Notes under the pieces: generated by a model
Seen by the model: only the letters and a program-made list of their open reading frames with translations
What the model was told of the DNA's origin: nothing
The model's database searches: none
Translations under genes and position numbers: made by a program
NCBI GenBank assembly: GCA_041399155.1
Contig: JAWKTI010000005.1
Span: 124,001 to 188,000, forward strand
Direction of reading: 5' to 3'
Length of the DNA stretch: 64,000 bases
Source: Zavarzinella sp.
GTDB lineage: Bacteria > Planctomycetota > Planctomycetia > Gemmatales > Gemmataceae
Part shown: positions 34,782-44,242 of the stretch, piece by piece
Layout: the number at the start of each line of letters is the position of its first letter
How positions within the stretch are numbered: the first letter of the stretch is position 1

Positions 34782-36323
34782 GTGGCCCAAGAATCGGAAC
34801 ATTTACCTGCGGATCACCGCAAATGGCCAGTCGATCCTTTCGAATTACTCGGTGTCACGCGCAGTTCTACCGAGAAAGACGCAAAACGTGCGTATACACG
34901 ACTCATCAAGCAGTACAAGCCCGAACATGCACCCGAACAGTTTCAACTGATTCGGAAAGCCTACGAAAGCGTGCAGTGGTACCTGAAGTTGTACGCACCA
35001 GAGCCTGCCACTACAGAAACCGAAGAATTACCGGCACCGATTTCTGAGCCAGAACAGACAAGCACGCCGATTGATGAAAACTCTTTCATTAATGAGTTTG
35101 CCGAAAACCCATTACCACCCGACAAACCTCTGCTGGCATCCGATCTGGACCAGTTATTTGGGCGAACTGCATCCGACAAACCACCACCTGTAAAGGATTT
35201 GCCCCCACCGCCTGAGGTGGAGAAACCTTCTGATATCTGTTGGAATATGGTGATGGCGGGGGAGACCGTCGAGGCTTATCAGTTACTCCAACAACTTCTC
35301 GAGAAACCTTCACGCAAAGCCGAGGCCTATTTTCAGCTTTACTGGCTTCTGACCTTCCATCCGGAACTCGACCCCACCCGTCAGCCGATAGAGTATTTGA
35401 TCCGATTGCTGGAAATCGATGCTTCCAGCCACCGTGTTATTCAGGCGGTGCAGCAGGAATTGAACAAATCGCCGGAAGCCGCACTGTCTGATCAGTGGGA
35501 AGCAATGCTGCCCAAATTGCCCAGATCATCCGATTTGTGCAAATTGCTTACTTTTCGCATCGAAGTGCTCTGCGATTTACGCGAATATGAGGTGGTATTG
35601 GACCTGCTGAAGTTGTATTCTGCCGCGATCAGCATTGATAATGAACTGGAATTGCTGAATCTGCTTGTAAAAATCATGGGGCGGGTGGTCTGGTTTCCCC
35701 AGCGACCGGAATGTGTTGAAGTACGAAAGTTCTGTCTGCAAAGCATTCGAGATTTAGAGCACCTGTCGGTGCAGGCGTCGCAGACTTTTGACGACCTGGA
35801 TTATCTGCGGGAAACGGTCAGCAGTTGGCTGAAGTGTGTTCCAAACCGGAATGCGAAATCAGCCGTGTTGCTGATGCGGGAAGCATGGTCGAAGATGCAC
35901 TTCCAGATTGGCCACTTGGTGGAGCAATTTGCAGCTGAAGTAATGCGTGAACCAATTGTCTGGCTGAATCGATTTGATCGCATGTATTATGATGGGGGAA
36001 TCACCGCACTGGCATTTATGCAGGTGAACCTGGAATCTCACTTTTATACGCTGAACCTGAAGTGGGAAGGCAACCCGGTACCCGCCACCTGGAAACGGGA
36101 AATGCGCCAGGCTTTGAAACATTCCCGCCGGTACCTGCTGGATTTGCGGAAACAAATCGTCGACATTGCATTCACCTGGGGTGTTTCAGTCGATGCGATT
36201 GCTCAGGAATATTCGGAAACACTGGTTCAGGTGGGTGAAGAAGGCTGCCACCTGAGTGCTGCGATATACGGCGATGTACCATTGCGAATCCTCAGCTATG
36301 CCCAGATGATCGCAATGGGATAG
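34782..36323 (+). CDS. J-domain-like protein lacking HPD
   Basis: 513 residues from a GTG at 34782, 6 bp after the upstream stop. Residues 18-65 have the DnaJ layout (DPFELLGVTRSSTEKDAKRAY, split by position, then LIRKAYESVQWYL). However, the loop that should read HPD reads YKPEHAPEQ, so Hsp70 stimulation is probably lost. An acidic, Pro-rich linker follows (70-145). The rest is helical and TPR-like, with no recognised family. Planctomycetes have several such J-like proteins. Its role with the PqaA-like neighbour is unknown. Confidence 0.75.
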   Translation: MAQESEHLPADHRKWPVDPFELLGVTRSSTEKDAKRAYTRLIKQYKPEHAPEQFQLIRKAYESVQWYLKLYAPEPATTETEELPAPISEPEQTSTPIDENSFINEFAENPLPPDKPLLASDLDQLFGRTASDKPPPVKDLPPPPEVEKPSDICWNMVMAGETVEAYQLLQQLLEKPSRKAEAYFQLYWLLTFHPELDPTRQPIEYLIRLLEIDASSHRVIQAVQQELNKSPEAALSDQWEAMLPKLPRSSDLCKLLTFRIEVLCDLREYEVVLDLLKLYSAAISIDNELELLNLLVKIMGRVVWFPQRPECVEVRKFCLQSIRDLEHLSVQASQTFDDLDYLRETVSSWLKCVPNRNAKSAVLLMREAWSKMHFQIGHLVEQFAAEVMREPIVWLNRFDRMYYDGGITALAFMQVNLESHFYTLNLKWEGNPVPATWKREMRQALKHSRRYLLDLRKQIVDIAFTWGVSVDAIAQEYSETLVQVGEEGCHLSAAIYGDVPLRILSYAQMIAMG

Positions 36324-36403
36324 GCTGTTGCAATGTTACTTGGCTAAGGTCAAATCTTGTTATTTTGCATTTGTATCCATACCGATGGTAATCAGTGGAT
36401 CGA

Positions 36404-36666
36404 TTATTTTTTGATAACGAAAAGATACTTATCTGTCTGAATATATAACAAGCCATTAGCAACAATCGGTGTGCCATGAATGCTATTCTCGAATTCAATT
36501 CTCTGAATTAACAGATCGTGTTTTATTTTCTGATAAAGCTCTTTAGATTTTGTCCTCATTGCGTGATTTGCTGCGGTTTCTTTCGCCTTTTCATTTCCTA
36601 TCGCATTTTCGTATGCCTTTTTCCCGGCTTCATTGGTAATTGCTTGCATGTGATAATTGTTGTATC
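36404..36666 (-). pseudogene. truncated C-terminus of a PQQ-propeller-like protein
   Basis: The frame is open into the insertion sequence at 36667, so the natural 5' part is missing. The visible 86 codons end NSIHGTPIVANGLLYIQTDK then YLFVIKK, which resembles the last blade of a PQQ/pyrrolo-quinoline-like beta-propeller. A Lys/Glu-rich helix (YENAIGNEKAKETAANHA) precedes it. No matching 5' half is recognisable beyond the right end of the IS cluster at 41136, so that part was probably lost with the insertion or rearranged. Function of the original gene unknown. Confidence 0.6.
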
Positions 36667-37245
36667 GAGTGCAACCGGTCATTCGGGAGGGTTGGGTAAC
36701 TGATTTAGCAAATTGGGGTGTAAAAAGATGGGTCTTTCTGCGATATCAGGGGTTCTGACAACCAAACATCGCAGGAGACCCAATAATGATTATCCCAGAC
36801 ACATCTTCTTCAATCAACCCCAACTTCCTGTTTGGCCTATTTGATCGACTCGCATCAGAAGTCAATCGTGCTGTACAGGAATGCATGCCGATTCGTGATT
36901 TCGAGCAACATGTTCAACAATCGGTTGCTCAAATTGGTGCTTCAGCAATCTCGTTGTACCTGGAAATGCTTGGCGATGGCGACGTGGGAGAAAAGATCCA
37001 GACAGAAACAGGTGAAGTGCTTCATCGCAGCGAAGAACCCCGACAACGGTCCATCCGAACGATCTTTGGTGAGCATCGGTTTGAGCAGTATGTTTATGGC
37101 GTCGATCTTGGCCGCAAGATTGATTTGTATCCTGTGGATGTCATGATTCAGATGCCAGCAAACACATATTCTCCGTGGTTTCGCGAGGTCATGCATTATC
37201 TCAGCACAAAGATGTCGTATCAGGAATCATCAGATGTGATTTCTT

Positions 37246-37254
37246 TGTTGTATC
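37246..37254. repeat. 9-bp target-site duplication of copy B (left)
   Basis: TGTTGTATC at 37246-37254, repeated at 38885-38893 on the other side of copy B. In the uninterrupted transposase sequence it occurs once. The same TTGTTGTATC also precedes copy A at 36657-36666. Confidence 0.92.
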
Positions 37255-38884
37255 GAGTGCAACCGGTCATCCGGGCAAGGGTAATAAGTGGGACAGATTG
37301 AGCTGTTTGCGGAACCTGTCTGTTCTTTGGTATTCCTGGTTAGCCAGGTAAATATGAAAATCTCTGGTTCGACCTGCCAGATCAATTGCTCGGGCGTGTA
37401 GCATTGCCTGGGCCCCTTTCGTTTTCCATCTCATTCCCGTGCGGCACATTCGATCCATCACCAGGTGCCGACAAGCCCCTTCAATCACCCCAGTTGCAAT
37501 CGGCAGCCCTTGCTGCAAATAGCTGTCATATCTCATCCGGTGGTAGTTCTTTTCAAAGTAGTTGCAAACCTGATTAATCTTCTTTAACTTTTCTGCTTTC
37601 AATTCGCTTTTTGTCGCTTTCTGACGGATCCCGAAACCACACTTTTCACATCTCCCTTCAGGATTCTCAATAGGCGGTCTCGAGCAAACGCTTCCTGATG
37701 TTCACGGTGAGACTCAAACACTTTTGCCGCATCCCACACATAACTGGCAACATGAATGATATCCAGGATATCAATTGTTTCGTATGAATCGAAATTGACA
37801 TCAGATGCTTCCCACAAACTGGTCTGACCATCCATCAGCCGTACCAAAGGCTGACCTGATTGGTGGCGACGTTCGACCTGTTCTGCTGCCCACACCATCG
37901 CGTGGTGCGTGCCTCTGATCAGCACCCCTCCGCATCACATTGCGACAAAAATCCCGCAACCACTTTGCCCACCGGTTCGGGGCGTTTCTCCTCACGATTC
38001 GAGTTTTCTCGAAATAACGCTGCGACAATCTCTTCAGCCGTTCGAAAATATTCATTCACGGAATATACGGTCGCCAGCGTCGCCATACGCCGATTACCAG
38101 GAAAATACCGTTGATCAAACGCTGGAATCGCCTTCGTCTTGCGAACCATGGGGACTCCTTTGGCATTGGCACTCACCACCAGAATCTTTCCCTCTGCTGT
38201 TGGTGCAGGAATTGGGATCTCATTCAGAAACTGTTCTGCAGATTCACTCAGAATTGTGGATATTTCGTTCCAGAGTATCGACCGGACTCTTTTGCAGATA
38301 CAACAAAGAAATCACATCTGATGATTCCTGATACGACATCTTTGTGCTGAGATAATGCATGACCTCGCGAAACCACGGAGAATATGTGTTTGCTGGCATC
38401 TGAATCATGACATCCACAGGATACAAATCAATCTTGCGGCCAAGATCGACGCCATAAACATACTGCTCAAACCGATGCTCACCAAAGATCGTTCGGATGG
38501 ACCGTTGTCGGGGTTCTTCGCTGCGATGAAGCACTTCACCTGTTTCTGTCTGGATCTTTTCTCCCACGTCGCCATCGCCAAGCATTTCCAGGTACAACGA
38601 GATTGCTGAAGCACCAATTTGAGCAACCGATTGTTGAACATGTTGCTCGAAATCACGAATCGGCATGCATTCCTGTACAGCACGATTGACTTCTGATGCG
38701 AGTCGATCAAATAGGCCAAACAGGAAGTTGGGGTTGATTGAAGAAGATGTGTCTGGGATAATCATTATTGGGTCTCCTGCGATGTTTGGTTGTCAGAACC
38801 CCTGATATCGCAGAAAGACCCATCTTTTTACACCCCAATTTGCTAAATCAGTTACCCAACCCTCCCGAATGACCGGTTGCACTC
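37255..38884 (-). mobile_element. complete ISKra4-type IS, copy B, inverted
   Basis: 1,630 bp, bounded by GAGTGCAACCGGTCATCCGG on the left (the transposase 3' side) and by the complement of GAGTGCAACCGGTCATTCGG on the right. It is inserted inside copy A's transposase with a 9-bp duplication. Its own transposase is broken by several small indels (see 37267-38765), so it could not have moved by itself recently unless the mutations came afterwards. Confidence 0.92.
37267..38765 (-). pseudogene. ISKra4-family transposase, copy B, frameshifted
   Basis: The N-terminal 160 residues are in one frame (38765 to about 38265, ending LERNIHN). The frame then shifts; SANAKGVPMVRK to FLSQCDAEG is open at 38179-37919. 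Next, LIRGTHHAMVWAAEQ to DVKSVVSG is open at 37925 to about 37630. The last piece, LKAEKLKKINQV to LSHLLPLPG, ends at 37267. At least three single-base changes separate it from copy A, so it is non-functional. Confidence 0.88.
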
Positions 38885-39842
38885 TGTTGTATCTGCAAAA
38901 GAGTCCGGTCGATACTCTGGAACGAAATATCCACAATCTGAGTGAATCTGCAGAACAGTTTCTGAATGAGATCCCAATTCCTGCACCAACAGCAGAGGGA
39001 AAGATTCTGGTGGTGAGTGCCGATGCCAAAGGAGTCCCCATGGTTCGCAAGACGAAGGCGATTCCAGCGTTTGATCAACGGTATTTTCCTGGTAATCGGC
39101 GTATGGCGACGCTGGCGACCGTATATTCCGTGAATGAATATTTTCGAACGGCTGAAGAGATTGTCGCAGCGTTATTTCGAGAAAACTCGAATCGTGAGGA
39201 GAAACGCCCCGAACCGGTGGGCAAAGTGGTTGCGGGATTTTTGTCGCAATGTGATGCGGAGGGGGTGCTGATCAGAGGCACGCACCACGCGATGGTGTGG
39301 GCAGCAGAACAGGTCGAACGTCGCCACCAATCAGGTCAGCCTTTGGTACGGCTGATGGATGGTCAGACCAGTTTGTGGGAAGCATCTGATGTCAATTTCG
39401 ATTCATACGAAACAATTGATATCCTGGATATCATTCATGTTGCCAGTTATGTGTGGGATGCGGCAAAAGTGTTTGAGTCTCACCGTGAACATCAGGAAGC
39501 GTTTGCTCGAGACCGCCTATTGAGAATCCTGAAGGGAGATGTGAAAAGTGTGGTTTCGGGAATCCGTCAGAAAGCGACAAAAAGCGAATTGAAAGCAGAA
39601 AAGTTAAAGAAGATTAATCAGGTTTGCAACTACTTTGAAAAGAACTACCACCGGATGAGATATGACAGCTATTTGCAGCAAGGGCTGCCGATTGCAACTG
39701 GGGTGATTGAAGGGGCTTGTCGGCACCTGGTGATGGATCGAATGTGCCGCACGGGAATGAGATGGAAAACGAAAGGGGCCCAGGCAATGCTACACGCCCG
39801 AGCAATTGATCTGGCAGGTCGAACCAGAGATTTTCATATTTA

Positions 39843-40094
39843 AACCCGAATTCGTACGAAAATCGGTCTTTTCAACATCGATCAAGCGAAGCGCGGCTAA
39901 CGCCGTCGACTCACCTGCCCAACCACGGTTGGGTTTCAGACGCTTGTGCCCACAACCGTCATTCCCGCGAAGGCGGGAATCCAGTGCTAAACGCTTGAAT
40001 TGGCAATTCAACATGATGTCTTGTGAGCCGACGGCGTTAGCCGCGGTTGGTTGGAAAAATATCAGAAACACCGAATTTCAAAATGATTTAGGTT
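39843..40094. mobile_element. MITE-like palindromic element inside copy A
   Basis: About 252 bp, flanked by TTA (39840-39842 and 40095-40097). It begins AACCC and ends AGGT, giving a minimal terminal inverted repeat. It has no ORF. Internally it has an inverted repeat of 23 bp with one mismatch (39892-39914 against 40023-40045, core CGCGGCTAACGCCGTCG), a perfect CCCAACC/GGTTGGG hairpin at 39918-39933, and the REP-like hairpin ATTCCCGC/GCGGGAAT at 39961-39980. This fits a non-autonomous element or a mobile REP cassette. Removing it restores the transposase frame. Confidence 0.7.
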
Positions 40095-40190
40095 TACCTG
40101 GCTAACCAGGAATACCAAAGAACAGACAGGTTCCGCAAACAGCTCAATCTGTCCCACTTATTACCCTTGCCCGGATGACCGGTTGCACTC

Positions 40191-40540
40191 AATTGAAAGC
40201 AGAAAAGTTAAAGAAGATTAATCAGGTTTGCAACTACTTTGAAAAGAACTACCACCGGATGAGATATGACAGCTATTTGCAGCAGGGGCTGCCGATTGCA
40301 ACCGGGGTGATTGAAGGGGATTGTCGGCACCTGGTGATGGATCGAATGTGCCGCACGGGAATGCGCTGGAAAACGAAAGGAGCCCAGGCAATGCTACACG
40401 CCCGAGCAATTGATCTGGCAGGTCGAACCAGAGATTTTCATATTTACCTGGCTAACCAGGAATACCAAAGAACAGACAGGTTCCGCAAACAGCTCAATCT
40501 ATCCCACTTATTACCCTTGCCCGGATGACCGGTTGCACTC
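40191..40540 (+). mobile_element. 3' fragment of ISKra4-type IS, copy D
   Basis: Directly abuts the end of copy A at 40190. It begins within codon ELKAEKLKK of the transposase and runs to the 3' end of the IS. It encodes the last 111 residues, including IEGDCRHLVMDRM, in which the Ala of copy A is replaced by Asp. The 5' three-quarters are missing. The junction with copy E at 40540/40541 shares ACTC with the internal IS sequence, suggesting a microhomology-mediated deletion. Confidence 0.85.
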
Positions 40541-41135
40541 TTTTGCAGATACAACAAAGAAATCACATCTGATGATTCCTGATACGACATCTTTGTGCTG
40601 AGATAATGCATGACCTCGCGAAACCACGGAGAATATGTGTTTGCTGGCATCTGAATCATGACATCCACAGGATACAAATCAATCTTGCGGCCAAGATCAA
40701 CGCCATAAACATACTGCTCAAACCGATGCTCACCAAAGATCGTTCGGATGGACCGTTGTCGGGGTTCTTCGCTGCGATGAAGCACTTCACCTGTTTCTGT
40801 CTGGATCTTTTCTCCCACGTCGCCATCGCCAAGCATTTCCAGGTACAACGAGATTGCTGAAGCACCAATTTGAGCAACCGATTGTTGAACATGTTGCTCG
40901 AAATCACGAATCGGCATGCATTCCTGTACAGCACGATTGACTTCTGATGCGAGTCGATCAAATAGGCCAAACAGGAAGTTGGGGTTGATTGAAGAAGATG
41001 TGTCTGGGATAATCATTATTGGGTCTCCTGCGATGTTTGGTTGTCAGAACCCCTAATATCGCAGAAAGACCCATCTTTTTACACCCCAATTTGCTAAATC
41101 AGTTACCCAATCCTCCCGAATGACCGGTTGCACTC
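40541..41135 (-). mobile_element. 5' fragment of ISKra4-type IS, copy E
   Basis: Holds the transposase start at 41016 (MIIPDTSSSINPNF) and about 158 codons up to SLLYLQKS. It then runs into copy D's end, which adds a short foreign tail. The right boundary at 41135 is the start-side inverted repeat. This fragment is nearly identical to the same part of A and B and preserves its leader (118 bp). Confidence 0.85.
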
Positions 41136-41610
41136 AATGCAATCTGAAGATTTGTAGCAATAAACGTAAGCAAGTGCAATAACCTTACCAATTTCGAATG
41201 ATATCGAAATACAATTATCAAGACGATAAAGTCTACAAGACAGCACATCTCCATTGTGGTGTATAGTACTTCCAAGTATGTCATCATTCAAATCCCTAAA
41301 TGAGTGCCCGTTATTCTATTACCATGGAACTTATACACACTTGATTCAGCTTACGCGGGGATGACGATCGTTGTGCAAGCGGCCAGAAAGTAAATTCTGT
41401 CGGTCACGATTCCAGCGCATCCTGCCCCCGTGTTTTCTTTGCTGCTTTGTGTGCGGAAAATTAAGAGATTCCCTTGCTCGCGCGGTGGGCTATGGAAGCA
41501 AGCAATCGCGGCTAACGCCGTCGGCTCACAAAAACAGATTTCCGCGTGCGCGGGAATGAGGATTGTTGGCAAAATCGTTTTGATAAAACCCCACTGCGAA
41601 GGCTGTCGGC
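41136..41610. other. intergenic region with REP-like cassette, no gene
   Basis: 475 bp to the right of the IS cluster. The left half is AT-rich and shows no convincing gene; two short minus-strand ORFs next to the IS have no recognisable family. At 41507-41529 lies the same 23-bp motif as in the MITE-like element (core CGCGGCTAACGCCGTCG). It is followed by TTCCGCGTGCGCGGGAA (41540-41556), a REP-like hairpin. A half copy of another (GCGGGGATGAC) lies at 41356-41366. Confidence 0.6.
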
Positions 41611-43950
41611 TTATCGTGGTCTGTTTTCTTTGGAAATGATTTTCGTTGACTGTTCGACGCGGATCGGTTCTCGCTGGGTGGCTGTCACAGCGACTGCCGA
41701 AATACGAGCATCCCCGGGCCACATCGCCTGGGCCTGCACATCCAATACCTGCTCCTGCCCGGGTGCCAGTGGGGGAACGGCAAACGTCACCTTACCCAGA
41801 TCGACGTTTGATTTCACCCCGCGTCCGTCCGCCTGAACCGGTTTCAATTCAGGTGGGAAGTAAATCGTTACCTCCACCAGCTTGGTCGGTGCGGTGCCAG
41901 TGTTCTTCACTTTTACTGTGTAAAGTGTTATTGCACCAGTACTTAAGGGATCATCACGATCACGCAGCGACAATTCTACTGCGGGAATCCCCGTCACCGT
42001 AATGTTCTTTTCTGCCGAATGCTCCAACGGCTTTACCGTGGAGATGACTTTCGAGGCACTGTCCAGTGGTTCGGCACGCACTGCGGAACGGAAACGGATC
42101 GTTTCCCCCGCTTGAATTGCCTTTGCAGTGATCGAAACCAGGCGGTCCTGCCGTTCCGGTGCGGTGCCCAGATTCCAGGTCACTACGTTTCCTTGAAGCG
42201 TACCACCATCTGATGCTTTCAGAAACGTAAAGTTGGCAGGTACATCCGCTTTCAGGACCACATTGCCAACAGGAGTCTGGCCACTGTTGCGTACTGCAAT
42301 CTGCCAGGTGAATTCCTGCCCCACCTGGGCTGATTCTGGACCATATAATGCGGTATTCAGCTTCGATTCGTGAATTACCAGCCCCTTTTCCTGCGTGGGC
42401 GAAGGTTTGCCATTGTCCGCCATCGTGCCAGCGTAAACTTTCGTTTCACCCGGTTTGATTCCGTAGAACTTTAACTGGTACGCACGGTTGCCACCTGGGG
42501 CTAGTTCTTCAATTGTATCTTCAAAAATCACTTTTTTCTGTTCCGTTTCCAGTCCATCGCCCAGTTTCACCCGGACACGCACATTCCGTGCGGTGGCACC
42601 CCCATCATTGGTGACCACCAGATCGAACGGCAACAATTGCCCCACAATCCCCTCGCTGGGACCAGTTATCGACAGTTTAATGTCCGTCTGACTGACATCG
42701 ACATTGGTTTCACCATCAGAAGACAGGCCATCGGAAGATCGCACATGGGCCTGCAGCACTGTGGGGCCAAGTTTTACCGGCCGATAGATTGCTTCGACCG
42801 TTTTTGACTGTCCCGCGGGCAATTGGTTGATATTCCAGATCAGCAGGTTTCCATCTGCAACTGCTTTTGGTTCTGTCCGCACCAGTTCCATACCAGCTGG
42901 AATCGTGGCATTCACCGTGACTGAACCCAACTCCAGGTCGCCGGTGCTGCGAATGTCGTATTTCACTGGTAATTCGTTGTTCAAACCCGCCGATTTGGGT
43001 GCGTTCACCTGCACCGAAAGCTCCGGTTCCAGCCACTGGATAGTGGTTTCGCCCTTGGATACCACCACCATCTGGTCTGGCTTTACTGGATCGGGCTTCA
43101 CCACTTCGATAGCGATGCGGTTGGTGCCTTTAGCCTGCTGCACCTGGCTGATTTGCAGTGGGGCAACCCCCTGGTCGTCGGCTGTCGTTAACAATTCCGA
43201 TTTACTGCTATCGTTCGCTTGTGCGGTGCGAATGAGAACAGGTGGGCCGTCAATGACGCGGTAACGAACGCGGTAGTCCCGGGCACTGGCAGAATTGGGC
43301 AATTTCGTGCGAAACGTATAGGCACTGCCCGAACGCGCTTTCGCAGGATCGGGATAGACTACTTCGCCATTCAGCCAGAAGATTTTCACAAATGCCTTAT
43401 TTTTCTGCCAGTTGGCAATGGCAGGCACATGCACAATGACGTTGGTTTGGCCTTCCACGGGCGATGTAATTAAACACCAGGTCTGGCCGGGGGTGATTTC
43501 CTGTTTGTTCGCACTGCCTGGTAAGGTGTGGGTGAAATAATCGGTGTGACTGTAGGCATATTTACTGTCTACTTTCATACCGCGACCGGGCAGATAGCCA
43601 CTCTCATCCACTTCCACAATGCTGCCAGGCCCTTCAATGGTCCATTCCACACGACGGTTCCGCAGTGGCAAGCCATCCGCATCAAACACGGTCGCCACTA
43701 GAAGTTGCGTCCCACGCACCGGACTGGTGACCGCATCTGGCCGCACCTGAATCTGGCAGGCTTTTGGATCGTAATCGCTGTAATAACCTATTCCGGGTGG
43801 CTTGGCGTGGGTCTGTTCTGCGGTGCCAGGTGGCAAAAAGTACGGAAAATATACGGGATTGCCCGCGCAACCAACGATTCCAGCCAGCATGGGAACCCAT
43901 GCGACCAACAGCCATCGTGGATGGAAAACGCTGCACTTCACCGGAAGCAT
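41611..43950 (-). CDS. large lipoprotein with CARDB/DUF11-type repeats
   Basis: 779 residues. A lipoprotein signal ends in LAGIVGCAG (Cys at 28). The first third has a Big-like domain (RGTQLLVATVFDADGLPLRN, residue 80 on). From about 330 onward there are four to five beta-sandwich repeats of the CARDB/DUF11 type, marked by NDGGATARNVRVRVKLGDGL, NSGQTPVGNVVLKADVPANF and NTGTAPTKLVEVTIYFPPEL. Such proteins bind partners or build envelope structures; related planctomycete proteins are often OmcB-like in annotation. Its catalytic role, if any, is unknown. Confidence 0.88.
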   Translation of the reverse strand: MLPVKCSVFHPRWLLVAWVPMLAGIVGCAGNPVYFPYFLPPGTAEQTHAKPPGIGYYSDYDPKACQIQVRPDAVTSPVRGTQLLVATVFDADGLPLRNRRVEWTIEGPGSIVEVDESGYLPGRGMKVDSKYAYSHTDYFTHTLPGSANKQEITPGQTWCLITSPVEGQTNVIVHVPAIANWQKNKAFVKIFWLNGEVVYPDPAKARSGSAYTFRTKLPNSASARDYRVRYRVIDGPPVLIRTAQANDSSKSELLTTADDQGVAPLQISQVQQAKGTNRIAIEVVKPDPVKPDQMVVVSKGETTIQWLEPELSVQVNAPKSAGLNNELPVKYDIRSTGDLELGSVTVNATIPAGMELVRTEPKAVADGNLLIWNINQLPAGQSKTVEAIYRPVKLGPTVLQAHVRSSDGLSSDGETNVDVSQTDIKLSITGPSEGIVGQLLPFDLVVTNDGGATARNVRVRVKLGDGLETEQKKVIFEDTIEELAPGGNRAYQLKFYGIKPGETKVYAGTMADNGKPSPTQEKGLVIHESKLNTALYGPESAQVGQEFTWQIAVRNSGQTPVGNVVLKADVPANFTFLKASDGGTLQGNVVTWNLGTAPERQDRLVSITAKAIQAGETIRFRSAVRAEPLDSASKVISTVKPLEHSAEKNITVTGIPAVELSLRDRDDPLSTGAITLYTVKVKNTGTAPTKLVEVTIYFPPELKPVQADGRGVKSNVDLGKVTFAVPPLAPGQEQVLDVQAQAMWPGDARISAVAVTATQREPIRVEQSTKIISKENRPR

Positions 43951-44066
43951 TCCCTTGGGACAAAACAGTAAACGTTGGCGAAATACACCAGTTATGAAGT
44001 TATGACAAGCCCAGCTCCGGGCACGGAACTGGTGGTGGAAAATGAAGTACCAGAAAAATCTTTATC

Positions 44067-44095
44067 CGTAAGTTCTTAATTTCAATGAACTTACG
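44067..44095. promoter_or_regulatory. 9-bp perfect inverted repeat in a divergent promoter region
   Basis: CGTAAGTTC (44067-44075) and GAACTTACG (44087-44095), separated by 11 AT-rich bases. It lies in the 292-bp region between two divergent genes (lipoprotein to the left, photolyase to the right). It could be an operator for either gene or a weak hairpin. There is no T-run directly after it, so a terminator is unlikely. Confidence 0.4.
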
Positions 44096-44242
44096 AGGAT
44101 GAATGAAAAATTTTGTCAAAATCGAACTTTGTGTACAAACTTTTTCGATGTATGTACGTTATTATATTATACTGAATTAAATTTCAGATATTTGTGATGG
44201 AGTGGGAAACTATGAATCTTTTACCTGAAATTGTGGGCTACG

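Larger units (their letters stand above)
36786..40178 (+). pseudogene. ISKra4-family transposase, copy A, interrupted twice
   Basis: Starts MIIPDTSSSINPNF after AGGAGACCC. Joining 36786-37254, 38894-39842 and 40098-40178 restores one frame of about 499 residues. Blocks typical of ISKra4 transposases are VSADAKGVPMVRK (catalytic Asp region), GVLIRGTHHAMVWAAEQVER, LVRLMDGQTSLWEAS and GVIEGACRHLVMDRMCRTGM (catalytic Glu). It is broken first by copy B after codon SLLY, with a 9-bp target duplication, and again at RTRDFHI by a MITE-like element. Without the insertions it would look functional. Confidence 0.9.
36667..41135. mobile_element. nest of ISKra4-family insertion sequences
   Basis: This 4.47-kb block is made of at least four copies or partial copies of one IS. 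They share the end sequence GAGTGCAACCGGTCAT. Copy A (+) occupies 36667-37254 and 38894-40190. Copy B (-), 37255-38884, sits inside A. Copy D (+), 40191-40540, is a 3' fragment. Copy E (-), 40541-41135, is a 5' fragment. Both outer ends are the transposase-start-side end. The intact element is about 1,630 bp. No target duplication is visible between the outermost flanks, so later recombination is likely. Confidence 0.9.

Noticed and set aside
41351..41722. 123-codon minus-strand ORF
   Set aside because: It crosses the REP-like repeats and the 3' end of the lipoprotein gene; no family resemblance.
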